From: Rhabdophis nuchalis
Taxonomy: Eukaryota > Chordata > Lepidosauria > Squamata > Natricidae
Reading direction: 5' to 3'
DNA: 64,000 nt
Assembly: GCA_039707465.1 (NCBI GenBank)
Contig: CM077643.1
Coordinates: 324,761,919 to 324,825,918, forward strand
Below the pieces are notes generated by a model that made no database searches, had not been told where the DNA came from, and was given only the letters and a program-made list of their open reading frames with translations. Position 1 is the stretch's first letter. Each line of letters starts with the position of its first letter. Made by a program: the position numbers and the translations under genes. Below are positions 31,299 through 42,911 of the stretch, in pieces.

Positions 31299-31552
31299 TC
31301 ATGTTTCCCCGAAAATAAGACAGGGTCTTATTTTACTTTGACCCCCGAAATAAGCACTTGGCCTTATTATTGGGGAGGTATTCTTATTTTTGAGGTGCAG
31401 GAGGCGGCGAGCTTGGTCACCTCATGGCTGCTGCTGTGTTGCAATAGTTTTAGGGAGGGCTTATTTTCAGGGAAGGGCTTACTTTAGCACATGCGTTCAA
31501 AAGTCTGATTGGGTTTATTATCCAGGGAGGTCTTATTTTCAGAGAAACAGGG
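31299..31552. mobile_element. Mariner-like MITE flanked by TA
   Basis: Terminal inverted repeats TTTCCCCGAAAATAAGAC and GTCTTATTTTCAGAGAAAC are near each end, with TA at 31297-31298 and 31553-31554. Several internal copies of the TCTTATTTT motif occur. This terminal sequence is widespread in vertebrate genomes. Confidence 0.75.
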
Positions 31553-31554
31553 TA

Positions 31555-32095
31555 GATTTAATTTTTTTTGTATCTCATGCTTTTCTTTGTTTTACTATTT
31601 TTTATTCCATTTTTGACCTCTGCATTACATTGCTTATGCTGAAATCTGTAATCTCTCTCTCCTTCTCCCTCCTCCCCTCCCTCCCTCCTGCCATGTATGC
31701 ACACATCCGTGTAATCATATCTGAATATTAATGCTTTATATTGGTCAATACAATGCTGGCACCTAAGATGAAAGTTGTAGGATTATTCAAAGTTCTGTAG
31801 CAGCTCCCATTCAATTTAGATTAATTCTATTCTTATAGACGAACTAAGACAACAAATCAAACAATAAATAAAATGCGACAGTTTGAATAGAAAAAAGATA
31901 GATTATAAAAACAATAAACCATGGCATCAATCAACCAATTGACATTCATAGATTATAGCCCTATACTAAAGATTGCCACCTAAAAATAAGTAAAATTTAA
32001 TTGGCTATTCCTTGCTGGCATCTTCTACAACTAATTGAATAACATTGTCCATTTTAAATGTTTCATTTGATCACGGTCAGAAAAAGAATGGAATT
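31555..32095. other. Intronic sequence, nothing recognised
   Basis: A CCTCC-rich run near 31655-31690 and AT-rich unique sequence. Confidence 0.4.
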
Positions 32096-32279
32096 AATAT
32101 ATAGTGGAAATTTTGAGTAGTTTGGAGAACCAGCAAATACTCCTGGAGTGGGGTGGGAAAGGAGATTTTACAGTATCCTTCCACTGCCACGTCCAACAAG
32201 CCATGCCCACCAAACCCCACCCTGTCCAGAAAGCCACGCCCACAGAACCAGTAGTATAAAGTTTTGAATCCCACCACTG
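32096..32279. mobile_element. hAT MITE fragment (GGTGGTATTCAGC family)
   Basis: GTGGAAATTTTGAGTAGTTTGG to TTTTGAATCCCACCACTG, lacking the left terminus. It carries three CCACGCCCA-type internal repeats. Confidence 0.7.
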
Positions 32280-32454
32280 CGAAGATGGATCCTAATTTCC
32301 AGCCTAGAGTGACCCTTAGAGTGGTCCTGTTATACAATGACTATATAAAGAATGTGGCTTTGTTTTATATTCTAAGGGAAAATTTGAGTAAAGTCCAGAT
32401 TTATCTAATATTATGCTTTGTGTGGCTATAATATTCAAATGAGTCTTTAGGGTA

Positions 32455-33065
32455 AGGTGACCAGATTTTCAAAGTCCCAAAGCGGGACACCGTCGACGGG
32501 GGGGGGGGGGGAGCATGCGGCGCTGAATCGGCAGGTCCCCGCAGCCCCGCGCCTTCCTTCCTTCCTGCCGGTCATCTGATCCCAGCCAGAGCCGTGTCCG
32601 GCAGGGGACGAGGAAGGCAGGAAGGCAGGCAGCCAGCCTTGTCCACTGCCACACCACCCACGGGAGACCCGCCTAACCCTGGCAGCTGATTCAGCGCTGA
32701 GCTCCTTGGCTCCCGTTGCAATGCCTCCTGCAGGCCACCTTGCTCCCAGCTCTCCTCGTCTCCTTCATTGATTCCTGCAGTGGCTTTTTTTTTGACGCGC
32801 TGGAGCGCGCGGCACCCCCCTCTCCTTGGCCCCGACGCCCTCTGCGCAGGCGCGTGCCGCGCTGGAGCATGCGCTGCCCTGCCCCCCTCGGCCCTGACAC
32901 CCTCACCACCCAAGCCGGCGCTCTCAGCTATCTGGGCCTCTGAGTGCGTACAGGGCGCCCGCCGCCTGCCCACAAAAACGGGACATTTTGAAGAGGCGGC
33001 GGGGCGGGGGGACATCTGTTGGTGAACCAGGACTGTCCTGCCAAAAGCGGGACGTCTGGTCACCT
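32455..33065. mobile_element. GC-rich element with AGGTGACCAGA termini and TA flanks
   Basis: The left end AGGTGACCAGATTTTCAAAG and right end AAAAGCGGGACGTCTGGTCACCT are inverted, and each has an inner AAAGCGGGAC or equivalent block. TA lies on both sides (32453-32454, 33066-33067). The 611-bp interior is strongly GC- and CpG-rich, giving overlapping chance ORFs on both strands. A Tc1/mariner-type non-autonomous element is the likeliest reading. Confidence 0.7.
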
Positions 33066-33067
33066 TA

Positions 33068-34162
33068 CTTTAGGGGCATTTTCCTTGAAAGTACAGAAAA
33101 AACATTGCATTGCTGCCCTTACTGTGCCTTTAAGTATGAGGAGATTATGCCATAGAAATAAATATCACAAACATTAATTTCTGGGGGAAAGTAGGCATGC
33201 AGCTATAATAACTTTTGGTCACTGATAGGTTTTACTGCCCTGATTTTGTGTAATCCTTATCACCATGGATTCTAGTAACGATTTCCATAAACAAATCATA
33301 CCCTGTAATTGTTTTTGTCCTTCTAGAATCCCATGAAAATCAATTTTGATACTGTTTTGAGAGCAAAAAACAAGATTTGTAGTGCTGAGGATTGTTATTA
33401 ACTGTTATTAATTCTTAGAAAGTTATTTTTATCCTGTCGGGATGTATAGTGAGCTCAGGATAATAAAACATGCTATTATTACATCTAGTTTTATCCCTCC
33501 CCCTTTGCCATTTTCTCCTCTCTGTTTTGTTGATAACCAGCCAGCCTTGTTTTGTTGTTTGACCTGAGTCTTTAGAGCAGAGGGATAAACCTTCTAATTA
33601 ATAAGTGATTAACTTAATTATTTGTTCAGCTCTGTTGCACCCTCTTTTTTCAAGCTGTTTACAAATGACATCAGATCAGTTCAGTAATAATGATAATAAT
33701 AATGATATCTCAATCATTTCTTCTGAAAGACTGCAGTTGTATGTATCACATGTTGATATGGAATTTCACGGTATCTCATGGACCAGACAGTGATGGATTC
33801 TAAATCCCTTATCGCTGTTCTTTCAGGGTCCAAACTACTTTTTATTTGTATCAGTCAAAATAAATAACATTTTTTTAGGGGAAAGCCATTTAATGTGGTT
33901 AGGTGACTATCCTAAATCTCAAAAAGATTATTTTCACTCAGTGAAAAGGGAGAGGAGGTGGAGAAAACATTTTCCCCTGGGTAGATATCTCTTTCTTCTT
34001 GGACTTTTGGTGGAGGCACAAACTCTTTTTTGGGATTCCATCTTTTAACTAAGTTGCTGGATGATTTTTGAACTATGGGTCTCCCATTGCTCTCCTTCTT
34101 CTTTTCTAGGTGACAACCAGAGGAGAGATTGGTGGGGCTGGGGGTGTGAATGAAGAGGGAGC
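33068..34162. other. Intronic sequence, nothing recognised
   Basis: Unique AT-rich sequence with a short (ATA/ATG)n run near 33687. Confidence 0.4.
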
Positions 34163-34170
34163 CCATAACC

Positions 34171-34283
34171 CAGGGATGAGTGACCCTGGCAACTTGTGGA
34201 CTTCAGCTCCCAGAATTCCTGAGTCAGCCATTCTGGGAGTTAAAGTCCACAGGTCATAAATTTGCTATAGTTGTGTACCCCTG
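34171..34283. mobile_element. hAT MITE, diverged fold-back
   Basis: Related to the palindrome at 25676: CAGGGATGAG...GGACTTCAGCTCCCAGAATTCC and TTCTGGGAGTTAAAGTCCAC...ACCCCTG. The flanks CCATAACC and CCATAGCC match at 7 of 8 bases. Confidence 0.82.
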
Positions 34284-34463
34284 CCATAGCCAGATGCTGA
34301 GAGCATCAAAGAAGAGCCCCCTTTGAGTTTGATTATGGATTATTGTGAATGTATTTGTGTGGGTGGAGTGGGGATATCAGCAGGGTATCCTGATGACACT
34401 GAGAGCTAGTAAAGCTAAAATGATTCAGGTGTTTGGCTTCCCTGGGATGAATGAAATGGAGGA

Positions 34464-35347
34464 CATTGAGAACTGGGAGATTTGGAGTCAGGGATGGTGC
34501 TACCTTTAGGGGATGTACAGGTGTGCCAAATTATCTGGAGCCTGGGGAGGATGAAAAAAGCATGCCAAAAGCAACGGGTCATGCACATAGCATTATGGGT
34601 GTGGCACGCCCACGCACGACCCTCCTGCGTTTCCCCCTGCTTTTGGCACGTGAGCCAAAAAAAGGTTATAAGGAATATTTAGTGCTATAAGGGACTCCCG
34701 GATGACAATTGCCAAACTTCCACCCCTGGCCTGAAATCTCAACTGATGTCATACCTGGAACCCAGCTGGGTGTATCTCCAAAAATGCTCCCACCTTCTGG
34801 GCCCAACCTCAGTAACACATGCCAGGTTGACTCTCTCGTCAATGATTGGATTGCAGATGAAGGAGACCTTATTACAGGCTGACCTTACATTTAAAAGCAG
34901 GAGCCAGAAACTGGGGCACTTGAAGGTCTGCTGCCTGGGTACGGGGGCTAAAACCATAGAACTTGAATGCAAAGCTAGTATAATATAGTGGTCAGTCCCA
35001 CATTCTATAAGAACTGTCCACTTCCTGTCTCCCACAGCTCCTGATGGAGAGCCAAAATGGGGCACGGGGGGTGCAACTCCCCTGTGCCTGTTTTTGGTCT
35101 TAGCAAGCCTCCCTGCAGCTCCCTGGGAGCCAAAACAGGATGCATGGAGACTCCTGGAAAGAGTAGGGTGGGGAGGGGCCTCTTCTCCAAACCAGTTAAA
35201 ATTTCCACTACTGGATCACCAGAACCGGGCAGAACTGGCTGAATACCACCTCTGCCCAATGCCCCCCATCACTATAATAATTTGGCACACCTGTACATCC
35301 CCTAAAGGTAGCACCATCCCTGACTCCAAATCTCCCAGTTCTCAATG
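34464..35347. repeat. 884-bp segment bounded by perfect 71-bp inverted repeats
   Basis: Arms 34464-34534 and 35277-35347 are exact reverse complements by my reading (outer end CATTGAGAACTGGGAG). Just inside the left arm and just outside the right arm the same GAGCCTGGGGAGG motif occurs. The 742-bp interior shows no ORF or known family. No target duplication was found at the outer ends. Confidence 0.85.
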
Positions 35348-35385
35348 GGAGCCTGGGGAGGGTGAAAACAGCCTCCCCCAGCACC

Positions 35386-35567
35386 CGCAGAGGCTTCAGG
35401 AGCTTCCCTGAAGCCTCCAGAGGTTGAAAAATGGCCTCAAAAGAAGGGCTAAATCAGCTGGCCAGCGCACACATGTGCGATGCAGCTGACAGGGCAACGC
35501 CTCGAGTGCCCTAAGAAATGGTTCCACGTGCCACCTGTGGCACCCATGCCATAGGTTCGCCATCACG
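35386..35567 (-). mobile_element. hAT-like element, antisense copy
   Basis: CCAGCGCACACATGTGCGATG to CACCCATGCCATAGGTTCGCC and ATCAC is a diverged reverse copy of the left part of the element at 4000-4345. Confidence 0.65.
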
Positions 35568-35754
35568 GCCTTATAGTTTTTAGGGTGCTGCTCCACAGAT
35601 TACTGGATATGACTCCCTGTTCATTCAGCTGGGCTGTGGGAATCAGTTGGGATTGTTGTTGTTGTATCAACCTTCTTGCTGCATGGCAACCTCCCTGCCT
35701 GAGCTCCTTGACTATTTTTGGGTTGGTGGTGGAGTTGCTTAGACTTATGATCTA

Positions 35755-36287
35755 ACACAGGTCTGCTTAAAGCCACTGTGATGGGATTCAGCCCTCCCCT
35801 TGCCCCACCCCTCACCATCGGCCTTATCTTCCAGCCTGCATCCACTCCAGCTGCACTTCTGGTTAGTTATTTCACCGGTTGAGCTGTACTTCTGATCACA
35901 CCGCTGCCGCCGAAGGTAATGCTGAAGGTGTGTGGGAGGACCAGCTGACTGAGAGGTGATCTCGTCAGTGTAGCCACGTGATCCAAGGCTGGTGGATCAG
36001 CAGGGGAGGGGCTGCTGCTGGCTTGAAAAGCAGCTCTGTGCCAGCTTGTAGAGTAGTGCTTTAAAAGTCTTTAAAAATGCTTTAAAAACAGCCTTTCAGA
36101 ATGTTTTTCATAGCCATGTGATCGAGGGCCGGTGAGTGAATAGGGAAGGGGTTGCTGCTAGCCACGCCCACCTAGTCACATGACCACCTAGCCACCCCCA
36201 CCCAGCCAGTCCCCCTCCCCACAACAGTCTGAGGGACCATGAATCAGCCCTCTGTTTAAAAAGTTTGAGGACTCCTGCTCTAAGGAA
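35755..36287. mobile_element. hAT fragments
   Basis: The right terminus TTTAAAAAGTTTGAGGACTCCTG near 36287 and a left-like CACTGTGATGGGATTCAG at 35774 indicate one or two degraded hAT copies, with CATGTGATC...AGGGCCGGTG-like internal repeats. Boundaries are uncertain. Confidence 0.4.
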
Positions 36288-36289
36288 AG

Positions 36290-37245
36290 TAGTTGAATTG
36301 ATGGGTAGTAACAAACTCAAACTCAACCCGTCCAAGACTGAGTGGCTGTGGTTTCCGGCACCCCGGTTTAGCCAGATAAGTTCAACACTGGCCATTGGGG
36401 GCAAACATCTTGCCCCCGTGGAGAGGGCGCGCAACTTGGGCGTCCTCCTGGATTCCCGGCTGTCCATGGAGGACCATGTGGCGGCCGTGGCCAGGGGGGC
36501 GTTCTATCAGGTTCGCCTGATATGCCAGTTGCGCCCCTTACTAGACCGGGGGGCCCTTCGCACAGTCACTCAAGCGCTCGTGACATCTCGGCTGGATTAC
36601 TATAATGCTCTCTACATGGGGCTCCCCTTGAGGTGCACTCGAAAGCTACAGTTAGTGCAGAACGTGGCCGCGCGGGTGGTTATGGGTGCCTCAAGGCAAG
36701 CCCACGTAACACCTCTCCTGCGCGAGCTGCACTGGCTGCCTGTGGCCTTTCGAGTGCGCTTCAAGGTGTTGACCACCATCTTTAAATCGCTCCATGGCTC
36801 GGGGCCTAGCTATATACGAGACCGCCTCCTGCCCCATACATCCCTTCGTCCGGTCCGCTCCCACAGAGCGGGCCTACTCCGGGTGCCGTCGGCCGGGCAA
36901 TGCCGGCTGGCAACACCCAGGGGAAGAGCCTTCTCTGTGGTGGGCCCGGCCCTCTGGAACGACCTACCCCCCGACCTTCACACTACCTCGGACCTCCGCC
37001 TCTTCCGCCAACGTCTTAAGACGTACTTATTCCAACAAGCCAGCCTAGGATAGCCCCCCGCGTCTGACTTTTAAATATAAATTATAATTTGGTTACAGTT
37101 TTAATAACGGGTGTTAGCACGGGTGAATTAATTTAATATATTTTTAATTGATGTATATTGTATTTATGGTTTTATATAATGCCTGTGCGCCGCCCTGGGT
37201 CCTAACAAGGAGAAGGGCGGGGTATAAATTTAATAAAATAAATAA
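36290..37245 (+). pseudogene. L2 LINE, 5'-truncated, RT C-terminal part
   Basis: An open frame (36265-37053) encodes NKLKLNPSKTEWLWFPAPRF through YMGLPLRCTRKLQLVQNVAAR to DLRLFRQRLKTYLFQQAS and a stop, colinear with residues about 455-703 of the L2 ORF at 4572-6683. The RT core is missing, so it is non-functional although the remaining frame is open. The 3' UTR ends CGCCCTGGGTCCTAACAAGG with an A-rich tail. Confidence 0.88.
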
Positions 37246-37250
37246 AAAAA

Positions 37251-37923
37251 TAAATTGGTGTGAAATAAACCCCCATCCCCACAATCCTGGCAGGCTTCAC
37301 TGCAGGAGATGATTGGGAGGATAGCAAAACAAAGTCCTGTCTTTTTTTTTTTAAATGTCTTTGATATTTTTCTCCCCAAGTCTCAAATTAATAAGTCCTG
37401 GAGTAGTATCACTGATTGGGTGGAAAATAAAGAAACTGCACTAGACCATTTCAGAGCTAGAGATTCTATAGTGCTTATATATTCTTCTCAAAGTTTCAAC
37501 GTTTTTTCCCCAGCATAAGAAATAGGTCAGATTGTAGGACTCTCTGCCCTTGACAGATCCCTTTGATGTTTATGAAGTAGCAAAACACAACCACCCAGTT
37601 CTTACTTTACACTTTGATTCAAAACTGATCCAGGGTTACCTTTATCCTCACAGCCTACTGAATTGAGCTTGGATCTCCTTTTTTAAAAATCTTCTAAGAA
37701 ATACTGTTTCCTTAAGACCCAGTACTTTGGGAGGCATGGTTCTTAAAATATATTTTCAAAAAAATCCAGAGAATTGCATCTGGCAGATCCTCTTGCTCCA
37801 AGAGAGATGCCCCACTACGCAACATTTCTGATGGTAAAAAAAAGAAGTATTTTGACGGAATGCACAATTGTGAATTTAAAAGCAAGGAGAGGAAGTTTTT
37901 GCAAAAGACCGAGATACACAATG
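37251..37923. other. Intronic sequence, nothing recognised
   Basis: Unique AT-rich sequence. Confidence 0.4.
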
Positions 37924-37931
37924 CACTCAAC

Positions 37932-38291
37932 CAGTGGCGTAGCGTGGGTTGTCAGCACCCGGGGCAAGGCAAGTAATTTGCGCCCCCTAACCCGTGGATT
38001 TAATTTGCGCCCCCCTAACCCGTGGACAGTGCAGCGGCGCTGGGCGGCCGCTGCACTGTCCCTCCCCCAGATAGTCCCTCGCTCTCTCTTCGCACCCATC
38101 GCACCGCATGCCTGGCACCCCCCCCCCCACAGTGGGCGGCGACCCGGCGGCTCGGATCGGATTTGCACAGCCAGCACTGCAGAGAGAGTGAGTGAGCCAG
38201 GCAGGGGCAGAGAGCTGCGAGTGCGAGCGCCCCCCCAGATGTTGCGCCCGGTGCGGCCGGCCCCCCCTGCACCCCCCACGCTACGCCTCTG
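37932..38291. mobile_element. GC-rich hAT MITE with perfect 8-bp duplication
   Basis: Termini CAGTGGCGTAGCGTGGG and CACGCTACGCCTCTG are inverted repeats; the flanks CACTCAAC are identical (37924-37931 and 38292-38299). The interior holds a hairpin around CAGTGCAGCGGC / GCCGCTGCACTG and tandem TTTGCGCCCCC blocks. Confidence 0.92.
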
Positions 38292-38532
38292 CACTCAACC
38301 AAATCTAAATCATTGAGCATATCCAGTTCCAAAATAGAGAAATTGAGTGCCCAGAATCCTTCAATTGTAGCTGGACTATAAGTCCTAGCATCTCTAACAC
38401 CTACGGCAAATGCTTAGGGATATGCTAGATGGCATGCATTATTTGGCTCCTTGTCATTTGGAATCCAGGACTGTGATAGGACAGAGACAGCCTTTGGTCA
38501 CATTGGTGGAGGACCTTTATAAGAGATAGATG

Positions 38533-38775
38533 GTGATAGCAATAGCGCTTAGACTTATATACCGCTTCACAGTGCTTTACAGCCCTCTCTAAGTGGTTTA
38601 CAGTGTCAGCCTATTGCCCCCAACAATTTGGGTCCTCATTTTACTGACCTCGGAAGGATGAAAGGCTGAGTCAACCTTGAGCCTGGTGAGATTCAGATTG
38701 CCAAATTGCAGGCAGCTGGCAGTCAACAGAAGTAGCCTGCAGTACTGCTCTCTAACCACTGCGCCACCACGTCTC
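38533..38775 (-). mobile_element. tRNA-derived SINE with L2/MIR-like tail
   Basis: A full-length copy on the minus strand, from the A-box region GTGGTGGCGCAGTGGTTAGAG to the tail AGCGGTATATAAGTCTAAGC and TATTGCTA. It is the best preserved of the three copies of this family. Confidence 0.85.
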
Positions 38776-39790
38776 ATCCTTTTAGACTTCCAGTAGCCTG
38801 CAGTAGCATTAAGTATCTCATCTTTCTGGTTGGTTAGAGATTGGAATTACTGTTTTTCAGCAACTTCCTTTTCTCTCTCTCCCATGGCCAGTTCCAATCA
38901 ATGGTGGAAGAGGGTTGTAATTTGATTCAGTGCTAGCTTCTCAGTGACAAGGTTTGGTTCTTCCCCCATTATTCTTTTACATCTACATGCTCAGCTTTAC
39001 ATCTCTATCCCAGGCTGGGAAGGCTGCTCGGGTTTTGTTCTGGTGTCTGGGAGTCTGATTTTGAATCATTGCAGGATGGAGTTATTGCCTGGGCAATTCC
39101 AGGGAGTCTCTTGATGGGGAAGCACTACTGCAGAAGGAGCATGTCTGGGACTTGATGGTCTTCCTGTACTCATGGCTGCTGCCTGAACAACAGGTGGAAG
39201 TCATGGCTGGGGGAGAGAAGCTTTGCCCAGCTTTGGCTGATGCACCAGTTGCAACTCTTCTTGGAATAGGAGAACCACACTACTCACCTAGTTAACTGCA
39301 GTGTGCTCCACACTAGAACTCTGGTTAGTTTCACCTTTGGCTGCAAAAGTTTCTGGTTGCAGTTGAAACCAGAAACTTTCCAGAGGGCATTTACAAGTTG
39401 ATGCATATCCTTTTGCTTTTTGTATGCTTTTAACTGGACTGTAGATGTTTTAATGATTTATATGTATTTCTGTAAAACCTCCAAGAGCCTCGTGAGACCC
39501 CAGGGTATAAATGTAACAAACAGACATCCCTGCATTGTTGTGCAGCCTTCGACATTTTCACGTTTGAATATCTGAATCACAGGAAACAATTTAGTATGAG
39601 ATACAGTTCCCCGTGCTTGAGTGAAATTGAAAAAGACAGTTTCAGTAGAGCTTCAGTATATGAAAGTTATGAAAATGTTTATTTTATCTGTTCTCTACCT
39701 GTTTCCCTGTTCTCTAAGTTCATCTCCTGGCAAAAAAATCCCTATTTGTATCCAAAAATTTGCTGGTGAGAAAAAATGAAGCACAATCCT
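38776..39790. other. Intronic sequence, nothing recognised
   Basis: A possible ancient repeat end at 39480-39525 (CCTCGTGAGACCCCAGGGTATAAAT) resembles an L2 3' end; otherwise unique. Confidence 0.4.
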
Positions 39791-39796
39791 TTATGC

Positions 39797-39895
39797 TAGT
39801 GGTTCGCAACCTTGGCAAATTTAAGATTATGTGGACTTCAACACCCAGAGTTCCCCAGCCACATATCTTAAACTTGCCATGATTGAGAGACACTG
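39797..39895. mobile_element. hAT MITE, diverged fold-back
   Basis: TAGTGGTTCGCAACCTTGGC and CTTGCCATGATTGAGAGACACTG are terminal inverted repeats around GTGGACTTCAACACCCAGAG. The target duplication is unclear. Confidence 0.65.
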
Positions 39896-39925
39896 CTATG
39901 CAGATAGTAAATACATGGTCTCAGT

Positions 39926-40383
<458 letters not shown>

Positions 40384-40484
40384 GTCTCAGTGCTAGTCTT
40401 GTTTTAGCTAAAACAATATCTTAGCATACTAAGCACAGGAACAAAGATGGGCATTCTGATTACCATTGGCTCTTCCCTCTAAAT

Positions 40485-40750
40485 CAGTGGTGAAATTCAC
40501 ATTTTTCACCACCCATTTTTTGAGCATGGCTTCATGGGTGTGATGCGGCTTGGTAGGAATGGTTTGGTGGGCATGAAAGGGGAAGGATACTACAAAATCT
40601 CCATTCCCACCCTTCTCTGGGGCCAGCCATAGGTAGCATTTGCTGGTTCTCCGATCTAATCAAAATTTCTACTACCGGTTCTCTGAACTACTTAAAATTT
40701 CCGCTACTGGTTCTCCAGAACCTGTCAGAACCTGCTGGATTTCACCCCTG
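40485..40750. mobile_element. hAT MITE (GGTGGTATTCAGC family, reverse)
   Basis: It begins CAGTGGTGAAATTCAC and ends GGATTTCACCCCTG. The flanks CTCTAAAT and CTCCAAAT match at 7 of 8 bases. The interior is the reverse of the family copy at 9594. Confidence 0.82.
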
Positions 40751-40751
40751 C

Positions 40752-42426
40752 TCCAAATGTGTAATATAGTTCCATAAAAAGAGAGATAATTTTAGCTGAG
40801 CTTTTCCAGTGCCCTCAGTGTCATCCTGCCAGCCCTCTGATCCCCTCTTTTTTCTTTGTACACTAAAGGAAGAGAGTAGCACATTTGGGGAAACCTCATG
40901 ACTTGGGTACAATTTATTCCTTTATGAATAAACCTGAAGGCATCCTAGGACATCTAAATGGGGAGAGAGCATAGTCGAACAATGAGCACATATTTGGAAG
41001 AGAGGGACAGCAATAGGAAGGACTGATCTGATTGAATGGAAGTATTCTTGGGAATGAAGATAGCAAGCTGGCTGTGGCTGGGACCACTCGAATGACTATG
41101 ATTTATGTTTCTGAAAGGCTTAGAGCAGTTCAATATGGAATACTTTATATTGTACACCAGATAATATCCTTTAAAAATGAGGCAGTATATCAAATGAATC
41201 AATTAGAATGTAAGCTCTTAACAAGATGCCTTGGTGATTTCCTTATAGATTAGTTAATTTCCTGCTTCTGACAACTCCTCTGTAAGCTTATCTTTGCCAC
41301 CTTAGAATGAAATCAAAGAAGAAACAATCAACTAAAGCAGCCTCTCATTTTAAGTTTCCCATGGAGATAATTTAACTATAACACACTGATGTTGAACATT
41401 GATAGGAAAATGACAGGCTGTGATTAAAGTTGTGTCCTAGATGAAATAAGTGTCTGGCAGATGAAAAGAATACCCCCCCCCCACCCTCCCTGAGAGAAAC
41501 TGAGCTTAATTCCAATCCTTAACTCATGCCGAAATGCTTTTTATGACTTGTTATTGCTCTGTATTATACGATATGTTGTGTTTAATAACCATAATCAAAC
41601 ATCCATTATTGGATTCAGCAGTAGAAAAATTGCCCCTTCCCTTCATTTTCTTGAACACTTCCCAACGTAACAAGAATAGTTACATAATCGGTACCCTCTC
41701 GTAAAATCCAAGGAGCTGCTCTGCCCTCAAGATATTGATGTCAGCCTTTTTTCACTCTTAACTCTTTTGTGAGGCTATTTTTAGATTTCAATTTAGATTT
41801 GGTATTGTGCAGCCTGAGTTCAGAAACCACTTTTTTTTTTTATTATCAGCCAGGAAACTGCAGATTCTAACTGCTGTTGATGTGTTTAACTTCTAGCAGA
41901 GAGAAAACATATAATCAGTCACTGAGAAGCAGCTAGGTGGTGTGTGATTGGAAAGCAGAAGGAGAAACCTGTTTTCACAATGAATTGTTGCGTTTGTTGG
42001 AATTTCCTCGTGTTTGTGGCAAACTATCACCCTAAGCGTGGTAGTGCTTCCAGGGTGGTATTTAATAGCCCTTCCCATTATTTTTAATGAAAAGGGCCGT
42101 TCAGTCCAAGTCTCTTTTGAAGAAAGCTCTTCTTGATGGAACAGTTCCAGAGGACTCCTGGGCCAACAAAGAAGTTGTAGAAAATAAGAGCGTAATGAGA
42201 ATAAGGCTGCGAAGAGTAAGAGTTTAATGCCTGTAGTTGCCTTTTGTTGGAAGAAGCAGGAGTAGGTTAACAAGAGGTGAACCAATTATTCTAGTTCCTT
42301 AGAAAAGTACTTGTAGATATACTTCCCAAGTATTTCCTCATGCATAGCTTTCAGGAACTTGGTGAAAACCTTCCCTTTTAGAAACTGTCCAGTTCTGTTT
42401 CATTTCACTGCTGCTTTCAAATCTGG
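40752..42426. other. Intronic sequence, nothing recognised
   Basis: Unique-looking sequence left of the chromovirus. Confidence 0.4.
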
Positions 42427-42431
42427 ATCTG

Positions 42432-42796
42432 TGTCAGGCCTGTTTCTTCGTTGACTCAGGAAAGACCACACTTAGACATTATTCTGAAATGTTAAGGCTC
42501 CTTTTACTAAGTTACGATAGCGTACAGACCAAGTAAAGCTGAGAATGAATAGTTTAGGCGCGAACAGAAAGTATTAAGCTTAAGCCCATCCCAATCCCCA
42601 AACCCCCCCTGTGCATTGTCCAATATGCAGCCATCTCCAACATCAGGTGGGCAGGTTTCACCATCCTGGAATGCAGGTCCGTTAAACAGGAGATAACACG
42701 AAACATCAACATTGTCCACCAGCAGAACACATTCACCCCAAACCCCCCACCCTCCCCGTTTCCATGGCAGCGAAGCAGGAACTAGCGAGACTGACA
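42432..42796 (-). repeat. Chromovirus 3' LTR
   Basis: Identical to the other LTR except for CCACC versus CCGCC in the block after AACATTGT. A purine-rich GGAGGAGG (minus strand) lies just upstream and may serve as the polypurine tract. Confidence 0.95.
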
Positions 42797-42911
42797 TCCG
42801 GACCTCCTCCAGGAACAGCGGGAAATCCAGGGCAGCAATAGGCATACGAGAGGTTACACCTGAAAGAGAAGAAGGGAGAGACAAAACAACGGAGAGGAGA
42901 AAGAAAAAGAG

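Noticed and set aside
32572..33063. GC-rich ORFs on both strands as a CpG-island gene
   Set aside because: They lie wholly inside a transposon-like element with inverted ends, overlap each other on both strands and show no domain.
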